DNA of 5,169 nt, taken from positions 1 to 5,169 of the forward strand of contig DZCR01000213.1 in assembly GCA_022736495.1 (NCBI GenBank). Direction: 5' to 3'. The stretch comes from Desulfobacca acetoxidans. Its GTDB lineage: Bacteria > Desulfobacterota > Desulfobaccia > Desulfobaccales > 0-14-0-80-60-11. Made by a program: the position numbers and the translations under genes. Under the pieces are notes generated by a model. That model did not search any database, had not been told where the DNA came from, and worked only from the letters and a program-made list of their open reading frames with translations. This document shows, one piece after another, positions 1 to 4,388 of the stretch. Numbering within the stretch: the stretch's first letter is position 1; each line of letters opens with the position of its first letter.

Positions 1-65
1 CAGCCAGTTTTTCTGGGCTGTCTCTTTGCGCGGCTGGTGTCGAATAGCAAGGAAGTAGTTTCAGG

Positions 66-88
66 GCAAGGGCTTTTTCTTGCTTTTT
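66..88 (+). terminator. Weak terminator-like stem-loop, repeated in unit 2
   Basis: GCAAG (66-70) pairs with CTTGC (79-83) across an 8-nt loop, and TTTTT (84-88) follows directly. The same structure recurs at 186-209 in the second unit, with six Ts. A 5-bp stem is short for an efficient rho-independent terminator, so this is a possible site only. If it works, it would end a transcript entering from upstream of the window. Confidence 0.25.
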
Positions 89-106
89 CGGCTTACGGCC
101 TCTTAT

Positions 107-154
107 GCCGCGCAGAGAGACAGCCAGTTTTTCTGGGCTGTCTCTTTGCGCGGC
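107..154. repeat. Long hairpin at the junction of the two tandem repeat units
   Basis: The left arm 107-127 (beginning GCCGCGCAGAGAGACAGCC) and the right arm 133-154 (ending TCTCTTTGCGCGGC) are inverse complements around a TTTTT loop. There is one G-T (wobble) position and one bulged base. The stem is about 21 bp and spans the unit junction, so only a tandem arrangement builds it. As RNA it would be very stable. No T-run follows it on the + strand, so it does not look like a standard intrinsic terminator. Confidence 0.85.
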
Positions 155-226
155 TGGTGTCGAATAGCAAGGAAGCAGTTTCAGGGCAAGGGCTTTTTCT
201 TGCTTTTTTGGCTTACGGCCTCTTAT

Positions 227-240
227 CCTCCTCAAGGGGG
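227..240. repeat. Small hairpin where the repeat array ends
   Basis: CCTCC (227-231) and GGGGG (236-240) can pair around TCAA with one G-T wobble. It sits exactly where unit 1 has the left arm of the large hairpin, straight after the shared GGCTTACGGCCTCTTAT. The position after the core is thus again a foldable sequence, though short and possibly there by chance. Confidence 0.4.
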
Positions 241-260
241 GACTAAAAAGAGTGCCACGC

Positions 261-294
261 CCAGAAAACAGCAGTCTGTTCTGCTGTTTTCTGG
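261..294. repeat. Perfect 14-bp inverted repeat (hairpin of the third unit)
   Basis: CCAGAAAACAGCAG (261-274) is the exact inverse complement of CTGCTGTTTTCTGG (281-294), separated by TCTGTT. A second, shorter perfect inverted repeat follows at 305-321 (GCCAGA, CTCCC, TCTGGC). The 261-294 stem resembles the 107-154 hairpin only loosely (both contain a GTTTTCTGG-like stretch), yet it holds the same place relative to the downstream spacer. I take it as the hairpin of a diverged repeat unit. There is no T-run next to it on the + strand. Confidence 0.85.
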
Positions 295-323
295 CGAGGC
301 GTCTGCCAGACTCCCTCTGGCGT

Positions 324-383
324 AGTTACAGCAATGCCTTTTTCTTTGGCTTACGGCCCTTTGTGTCGCGCACTGGTGTAGCA
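324..383. repeat. Degenerate third copy of the repeat spacer/core
   Basis: AGTTACAG (324-331) corresponds to AGTTTCAG at 57-64 and 177-184. GCAATGCCTTTTTCTT corresponds to GCAAGGGCTTTTTCTT, and GGCTTACGGCC at 348-358 is identical to 90-100 and 210-220. After the core, CTTTG..CGCG..CTGGTGT..AGCA resembles the sequence to the right of the large hairpin, as if the hairpin had been lost. The third unit therefore belongs to the same family with many changes. The repeat region ends about 30 bp before the next start codon. Confidence 0.65.
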
Positions 384-415
384 TCTTGCCAGCCTCCATC
401 CCCCCTCTATCTTTC

Positions 416-1273
416 ATGCAACCACTTGAATTTATAAAGCATACACCGAAGACAAATTGCCGGGAATGTGGATATGGAGCCTGTTTGGCCTTTGCGGCAG
501 CGGTGACCAAAGGTGGAGAAGATCCCGGGAAGTGTCCTTACGTGGATGTAGAAGGGCTTGGTGCTGAATTTGCCGCCGCAAACCGGGGACGCGGTGGACT
601 GTCTGGAGTGGCCGGGTTGTTGGATGAAAAAGACCTGGCCCTGGTCGCGCACTTAAAAGAGAAGGTCAGGACGATATCCTTGTCCTTGGTCGCCTCTCAA
701 TTAGGGTGTGAGTGGTCTGCTGGGTCGGCGATGGATCTTCTGCGCTTCCGCTATCTCGGGCGTGATGTTACCCTCTCCTCTGCGGGGGTGTTTTTCAACG
801 ATCAAGGGGGCGAACATGCAGTTGAAGACCCCCGCGATCAGATTCTGCTCTATAATTATGTGTACTATGGCGGGGGCGCTCCCCTCACTGGGGTTTGGGT
901 GGGGATGGAGTCCTTGCCTAACTCCATTTCCAAGGTCCGCACCTTGCGGGTCTATTGCGAGGATCGCATTGCCAAGCTGTTTTGCGGCCACGCTGATCTC
1001 TTGCGAAGGTGTGTGGCCAAGATCGACGGGGCCATTCAGGATGACCAGGGACAAGGTTGCTCGGTGGCCGCGCAAATTGCCGTGCTGCCCCGCTTGCCGG
1101 TGGCGCTCCTGTTTTGGGATGAAGAGCGTGAAGAAGGTTTCCCCGCCCGGGTCAAGATCCTGTATGATCAGCAGGTGTTGGGCGTCCTCGATATTGAGTC
1201 CCTTGTTTTCGCCTCGGAGCGCTTGGCGGAGCGTTTGGAAGAGTTGAAGAAAAGCGTGGCGTTGGATGGGTGA
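416..1273 (+). CDS. DUF3786 protein with N-terminal 4Fe-4S-type cysteine motif
   Basis: This encodes 285 aa starting at ATG 416. Residues 12-42 hold C15, C18, C23 and C40 in the pattern CX2CX4CX16C, with context KTNCRECGYGACLAFA..KCPYV. This matches the putative Fe-S cluster domain (PF04060-type) of the corrinoid/Fe-S subunit of acetyl-CoA decarbonylase/synthase and of RnfB. The rest resembles DUF3786, whose typical features are visible: an ILLYNYVYYG segment, and a C-terminal part with LPVALLFWDEEREEGFPARVKILYD and DIESLVFASERLAERL. There is no signal peptide or membrane segment, so it is probably cytoplasmic. The family's function is unknown; binding of a cluster or corrinoid is an inference. 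An in-frame TTG at 386 would add ten residues, but family members usually start just before the cysteine motif. No clear Shine-Dalgarno sequence precedes either start. rfaE1 follows after 50 bp. Confidence 0.85.
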   Translation: MQPLEFIKHTPKTNCRECGYGACLAFAAAVTKGGEDPGKCPYVDVEGLGAEFAAANRGRGGLSGVAGLLDEKDLALVAHLKEKVRTISLSLVASQLGCEWSAGSAMDLLRFRYLGRDVTLSSAGVFFNDQGGEHAVEDPRDQILLYNYVYYGGGAPLTGVWVGMESLPNSISKVRTLRVYCEDRIAKLFCGHADLLRRCVAKIDGAIQDDQGQGCSVAAQIAVLPRLPVALLFWDEEREEGFPARVKILYDQQVLGVLDIESLVFASERLAERLEELKKSVALDG

Positions 1274-1310
1274 AGAGTGACCGCTTACCTGCAAGAGGCT
1301 CTATTGAAAC

Positions 1311-1326
1311 GGAGTAATGAATTTTG
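1311..1326 (+). promoter_or_regulatory. Shine-Dalgarno and TTG start of rfaE1
   Basis: GGAG at 1311-1314 lies 9 nt before TTG 1324-1326, a workable spacing. The ATG at 1317 is only 2 nt from GGAG and is in another frame. It reads 23 codons (MNFERRLSEI...) and stops at about 1388. An in-frame GTG at 1339 is a further alternative start. TTG 1324 is the best-supported choice but is not certain. Confidence 0.5.
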
Positions 1327-2325
1327 AACGTCGGCTTAGTGAAATATGTACCCAAGTTTGCCGGAACCCGGATCTTGGTGATTGGTGATATCATTGTCGA
1401 TCATTTTATCTGGGGTACGGTCAGCCGGATCTCGCCAGAGGCCCCGGTGCCGGTGGTGAATGTGACCAGGGAAGAAATGTTGCTGGGAGGTGGCGCCAAC
1501 GTCCTTCACAATATCTATTCTCTCGGCGGTACGGCAACGCTGTGCGGTATCGTCGGTCAGGATGAAATGGGGGGCCGCTTGCGGCAATTGCTGGGTGATC
1601 TGGGGGCTTCCTGTCAGGGGCTGGTTGCCGGGAGGCGGCCGACGACGGTCAAGACTCGGGTGGTCGCGCATGGTCAGCAGGTAGTGCGTTTTGATCGGGA
1701 ACAGACAGGTGTTCCTTCCGGACAGACTATTGACGCGATGTTTACCTTTATTGACCGGAATCTGGCCGACTTTGATGTGGTTATTGTCTCTGATTATTAT
1801 AAAGGGGTTATCTCGCAAGCCCTGATGGGCCATTTGTTGCACCGGGTGCGGGAGGTGGAGCGCGAGAGTGGCCGGAAGATTCCGGTGGTAGTCGATCCTA
1901 AGCCTGATCAGCCGTCCCGCTTTGTCGGGGCAACGATCATTACCCCCAATCATCTGGAGGCAGAGAAAATGTCGGGCCTGCAGATTGTCAGCGATCAGGA
2001 TCTGGTTCAGGCGGCGGAGATCTTGCGGGATAAATTCTCGTGCGATGCGGTTCTGATTACCAGGGGGGAGGCGGGCATGGCCTTGCTTGCGGCCGGCCAG
2101 GATATTGTTACTATCCCCACCATGGCCCGTGAGGTCTTTGATGTGACAGGAGCTGGAGACACGGTGATTGCCACTTTGGCATTAGGACTTGCAGCCGGGG
2201 CCACGTTTTTCGAGGCGGCGACACTGGCTAATGTAGCTGCCGGGATTGTGGTGGGTAAGATAGGAACCGCGACGGTGAGTGGTGACGAGCTTCTGACCGA
2301 GTTGCGTGGGGAACACGCAGGTTGA
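1324..2325 (+). CDS. rfaE1: D-glycero-beta-D-manno-heptose-7-phosphate kinase (RfaE1/HldE kinase domain)
   Basis: This is a 333-aa PfkB-family sugar kinase. It phosphorylates D-glycero-D-manno-heptose 7-phosphate at C1 with ATP, an early cytoplasmic step towards ADP-heptose for the LPS inner core. Visible hallmarks are VIGDIIVDHFIWG near residues 19-31, the RfaE signature SRISPEAPVPVVNV (34-47), GGGAN (55-59), the TPNHLEAE motif (N209, E212), and the anion-hole and catalytic-base motif DVTGAGDT at 273-280 with D279 as the likely base. E. coli HldE carries a C-terminal nucleotidyltransferase domain that is absent here. The adenylyltransferase (RfaE2/HldC) must therefore be a separate gene, which is not in this window. 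The start is uncertain: TTG 1324 has a Shine-Dalgarno, while GTG 1339 would shorten the protein by five residues. It lies 50 bp after the DUF3786 gene, and a MITE-like element follows 34 bp after its stop. Confidence 0.92.
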   Translation: MNVGLVKYVPKFAGTRILVIGDIIVDHFIWGTVSRISPEAPVPVVNVTREEMLLGGGANVLHNIYSLGGTATLCGIVGQDEMGGRLRQLLGDLGASCQGLVAGRRPTTVKTRVVAHGQQVVRFDREQTGVPSGQTIDAMFTFIDRNLADFDVVIVSDYYKGVISQALMGHLLHRVREVERESGRKIPVVVDPKPDQPSRFVGATIITPNHLEAEKMSGLQIVSDQDLVQAAEILRDKFSCDAVLITRGEAGMALLAAGQDIVTIPTMAREVFDVTGAGDTVIATLALGLAAGATFFEAATLANVAAGIVVGKIGTATVSGDELLTELRGEHAG

Positions 2326-2354
2326 CGATGTTGCTTTGCGAGGTGGCGCTTTTG

Positions 2355-2359
2355 TATCA
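2355..2359. repeat. Left copy of TATCA target-site duplication
   Basis: TATCA directly abuts the CCTAAATCC end of the palindromic element, and its partner is at 2535-2539. Removing the element and one TATCA copy restores a plain spacer of about 54 bp between the rfaE1 stop and the yicC start. Confidence 0.8.
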
Positions 2360-2534
2360 CCTAAATCCTGCAATCACTTGGCATTCGCCTGTCAATACAG
2401 ACACATAGGCTGCGTTGGCTTCACCATTTTCATGCTCAGCGTAGCACAACTACGCCTGCGCTGAAAATGGTTTGCCGCCTTGCCTCTGTGCCCGTCTTGC
2501 CAGTCTCGATGCTCAAGCGATTGCGGGATTTAGG
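2360..2534. mobile_element. 175-bp palindromic MITE-like element with 5-bp target duplication
   Basis: Two 85-nt arms (2360-2444 and 2450-2534) are inverse complements at roughly three positions in four, around a central CACAA. The outer 21 nt of each arm match at 19 positions, with ends CCTAAATCC (2360-2368) and GGATTTAGG (2526-2534). Other perfect blocks are ACCATTTTCA (2423-2432) with TGAAAATGGT (2462-2471), and GCGTAG (2439-2444) with CTACGC (2450-2455). TATCA occurs on both sides, at 2355-2359 and 2535-2539, as expected for a 5-bp target-site duplication. There is no open frame for a transposase, so the element would be non-autonomous. The IS family that could mobilise it was not recognised. 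Transcribed, it would form one very long hairpin. Confidence 0.85.
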
Positions 2535-2539
2535 TATCA
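2535..2539. repeat. Right copy of TATCA target-site duplication
   Basis: TATCA immediately follows the GGATTTAGG end of the palindromic element and matches 2355-2359 exactly. It lies 20 bp upstream of the yicC start codon, so the insertion spared the ribosome binding site. Confidence 0.8.
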
Positions 2540-2559
2540 GTTTGATAAAAGAGGGGAAA

Positions 2560-3441
2560 ATGGCTTGTAAGAGTATGACCGGTTTTGGCCGAGGTGAGGT
2601 CGCTTCTGGTGGTCGGGCCTGGATGGCGGAAATCCGGTGTGTCAATAATCGTTACCTTGACTTGAAGATCAAGATGCCTGCCGGTTACGGCATCCTTGAG
2701 GAACGGGTGCGGAAGAAGGTGGGGACTTTTCACCTGCGGGGCCGTGTTGATCTGTTGTTGGCAGTGAATGGCGATTTTTCCGATCTGGTGAAGATGGAGG
2801 TGAACCTGAACCTGGTTCGGGCATATAAACACGCCTTGTCGCAGATCGCGGACGAGGTGGGCACAGCACTCGCACCCGACCCGAACTTTATCGCCTCCCG
2901 TCCCGATGTCCTGATTCAGGTCCAGGAAGGCGAGGATGCGGAGTCGGTCTGGCCATTGGTAGAGCAGGCCCTTGATCAGGCCCTTGCTGGTTGCGACGTC
3001 ATGCGGCAGCAGGAAGGGGACGCCTTGGTTCGTGACCTGTTGGCCCGGTTGCAGCTATTCGCCCAGACCATTTCCCGGATTGAGGCGGGTGTTCCCGAGC
3101 TGCTCCACCAGCGTGAACAGCTCCTGGCTGAACGTCTGCAAAAACTGTTGGGAAATGTCCAGCTTGATCCCCAACGCCTCTGTCAAGAGGTGGCGATCCT
3201 GGCCGACAAAACTGATGTCACCGAGGAGATCGTCCGGCTTAAGAGTCATATTGCTCAGTTTCAGTCCTTTCTGGGTGAGGAAGAGGCCGTGGGGCGTAAA
3301 CTGGATTTCCTTCTTCAGGAATTTCTGCGTGAAGTCAATACCATCGCCTCCAAGATCAATGACGCAGCCGTCGCCTATCTCGCGGTGGAGTTGAAGAGTG
3401 AACTGGAGAAGATGCGGGAGCAGATTCAGAATATTGAGTAG
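2560..3441 (+). CDS. yicC: YicC/YloC family endoribonuclease
   Basis: This encodes 293 aa from ATG 2560, close to the 287 aa of E. coli YicC. The family is a cytoplasmic endoribonuclease; E. coli YicC acts on the small RNA RyhB, and YloC is the Bacillus homologue. The N-terminus shows the family opening KSMTGFGRGEV. The C-terminal domain has GRKLDFLLQEFLREVNT from about residue 245, then ASKINDAAVAYLAVELKSELEKMREQIQNIE, which ends the protein as usual. The frame stays open upstream to an ATG at 2467, but that 31-aa extension is encoded inside the MITE-like element and is not family sequence. GAGG at 2551-2554 is well placed for ATG 2560. remA begins 36 bp downstream, and this order is conserved widely. 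A promoter inside or near the element is possible but none was identified. Confidence 0.95.
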   Translation: MACKSMTGFGRGEVASGGRAWMAEIRCVNNRYLDLKIKMPAGYGILEERVRKKVGTFHLRGRVDLLLAVNGDFSDLVKMEVNLNLVRAYKHALSQIADEVGTALAPDPNFIASRPDVLIQVQEGEDAESVWPLVEQALDQALAGCDVMRQQEGDALVRDLLARLQLFAQTISRIEAGVPELLHQREQLLAERLQKLLGNVQLDPQRLCQEVAILADKTDVTEEIVRLKSHIAQFQSFLGEEEAVGRKLDFLLQEFLREVNTIASKINDAAVAYLAVELKSELEKMREQIQNIE

Positions 3442-3477
3442 CGGCAACGCTGTAGGTACCGGGAAACGGGGGGAAAT

Positions 3478-3777
3478 ATGAAACTTCTCAATATAGGTTT
3501 TGGGAATACGGTTGCTATCGAGCGGATTATTGCCGTGATCAATGCCGGGTCTTCACCGTCGAGAAAGCTGAAGGAGCTGGCCAAGGAGGCGGGCAAGCTC
3601 ATTGATGTGACCGAGGGCAGGCGCACGCGCTCCATGCTGGTGATGGATTCCAATCATCTCATCCTTTCCTCGGTGCAGCCTGATACCATTGGTCAGCGGC
3701 TGGCCGTACTGGAGGCCGAATATCATCTGGCTGAGTATCAGCAGTTACAGAAACAGGAAAAAAAGGATGCATCATGA
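3478..3777 (+). CDS. remA: RemA/DUF370 family DNA-binding regulator
   Basis: This encodes 99 aa and is strongly like Bacillus RemA throughout: KLLNIGFGN (2-10), LIDVTEGRRTR (41-51), MDSNHLILSSVQPDTIGQRL (56-75). R16, R48 and R49 line up with Bacillus arginines 18, 50 and 51, which are implicated in DNA binding. The C-terminus (about residues 76-99) is a charged, Gln/Lys-rich tail. In Bacillus, RemA is a ring-forming DNA-binding activator of matrix and osmoprotection genes. Its role in Gram-negative bacteria is poorly known, so a regulatory function here rests on homology. A G-rich Shine-Dalgarno (about 3468-3473) precedes the ATG. The stop overlaps the gmk start in an ATGA, implying coupled translation. 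An in-register A AAA AAG heptamer (3759-3765) lies just before the stop. Confidence 0.93.
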   Translation: MKLLNIGFGNTVAIERIIAVINAGSSPSRKLKELAKEAGKLIDVTEGRRTRSMLVMDSNHLILSSVQPDTIGQRLAVLEAEYHLAEYQQLQKQEKKDAS

Positions 3778-4388
3778 GTGTGGGAATTTTGTTTATCCTT
3801 TCGGCCCCATCCGGGGCCGGTAAGACGACTTTGTTAAAGCGGGTGATGGCCGATCTTCCAGGACTGGCATTTTCGGTGTCTCACACTACTCGGGCGCCGC
3901 GGGCTGGTGAACAGGACGGGGTGGATTATTATTTCGTCAGCCGCGGAGCGTTTGCGACCATGCGTGAACAAGGGCTTTTTTTGGAGTGGGCCGAGGTGCA
4001 CGGGAATCTTTATGGGACCAGCAAACCGGCGGTTGTCGCCCAATTAGAGGCCGGGATTGATGTCGTCCTTGATATTGATGTCCAGGGGGCGGCTATTGTT
4101 CGCCAGGAGGCGGCAATCCCCGCTGTCTCGCTTTTTATCAGCCCTCCCTCTTTAGAAGAGTTGGAAAAACGGCTGCGGGGCAGGGAAACCGATAGCGAAG
4201 AGACGATCCTGCTGCGTTTGCAGAATGCCCGCAATGAGATGCGGGCGGCGGTTGCCTATGACTACCTGGTCGTCAATGATCATCTGGAGCAGGCCGTTGA
4301 TACCTTACGGGCCATTGTAATAGCCGAGCGCAGTCGGGGACACCGATTGCCGACCGGCCAATCCATTGAATTGTTACGTGAGCCATGA
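3774..4388 (+). CDS. gmk: Guanylate kinase
   Basis: This encodes 204 aa (E. coli Gmk has 207). It catalyses ATP + GMP to ADP + GDP in the cytoplasm and is essential for GTP/dGTP supply and for recycling cyclic-di-GMP-derived GMP. The P-loop is APSGAGKTT (11-19, K17). The GMP-binding segment is SHTTRAPRAGEQDGVDYYF (36-54), with R40, R43, E46 and Y52/Y53. EWAEVHGNLYGT (71-82) and the Walker B-like DVVLDIDVQGA (96-106) follow, then the lid region with RLRGRETDSEETILLRL. All expected motifs are intact. The ATG overlaps the remA stop; AGGA at 3764-3767 serves as Shine-Dalgarno inside remA. The stop overlaps the next gene's ATG in the same way. Confidence 0.97.
   Translation: MSVGILFILSAPSGAGKTTLLKRVMADLPGLAFSVSHTTRAPRAGEQDGVDYYFVSRGAFATMREQGLFLEWAEVHGNLYGTSKPAVVAQLEAGIDVVLDIDVQGAAIVRQEAAIPAVSLFISPPSLEELEKRLRGRETDSEETILLRLQNARNEMRAAVAYDYLVVNDHLEQAVDTLRAIVIAERSRGHRLPTGQSIELLREP

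Larger units (their letters stand above)
1..226. repeat. Two tandem copies of a 120-bp repeat unit
   Basis: Bases 1-106 and 121-226 match at all but two positions (T56 versus C176, C89 versus T209), giving a period of exactly 120 bp. The match stops at 226, after GGCTTACGGCCTCTTAT, where the second copy meets unrelated sequence. Base 1 falls inside what is a hairpin at the 107-154 junction, because 13-34 repeats the right arm of that hairpin. The array therefore very probably continues upstream of the window. Each unit has a hairpin, a spacer (GGTGTCGAATAGCAAGGAAG), a weak terminator-like stem and the core GGCTTACGGCC. No repeat family was recognised. The near identity points to recent duplication or ongoing homogenisation. 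Confidence 0.95.

Noticed and set aside
37..246. Small 69-aa frame made of two 40-residue repeats, starting at a GTG
   Set aside because: It simply translates the tandem repeat. There is no ribosome binding site, no recognisable family, and hairpins interrupt it. It could only be real if a longer gene enters from upstream.
1..383. CRISPR array or integron attC sites
   Set aside because: Units of 120 bp without unique spacers rule out CRISPR. I found no RYYYAAC/GTTRRRY core pair placed as in attC sites and no integrase or cassette genes.
386..414. Promoter-like TTGCCA, 17-nt spacer, TATCTT
   Set aside because: Transcription would start at about 420, after the DUF3786 start codon at 416, so it cannot serve the gene as annotated. 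The -10 match is only moderate.
701..1294. 197-aa minus-strand open frame antisense to the DUF3786 gene
   Set aside because: It is a shadow frame opposite a clearly conserved protein, with no family features of its own.
1336..1953. 205-aa minus-strand open frame antisense to rfaE1
   Set aside because: It is a shadow frame over a gene with intact kinase motifs. The translation shows no domain or plausible start context.
2467..2559. 31-codon N-terminal extension of yicC from ATG 2467
   Set aside because: It lies mostly inside the palindromic element and lacks family similarity. ATG 2560 has a Shine-Dalgarno and gives the standard YicC N-terminus.
1534..3453. 12-base direct repeat CGGCAACGCTGT at about 1531 and 3442
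   Set aside because: One copy is inside rfaE1 coding sequence and the other is in a short spacer, with no flanking similarity. A chance match is the simplest explanation.
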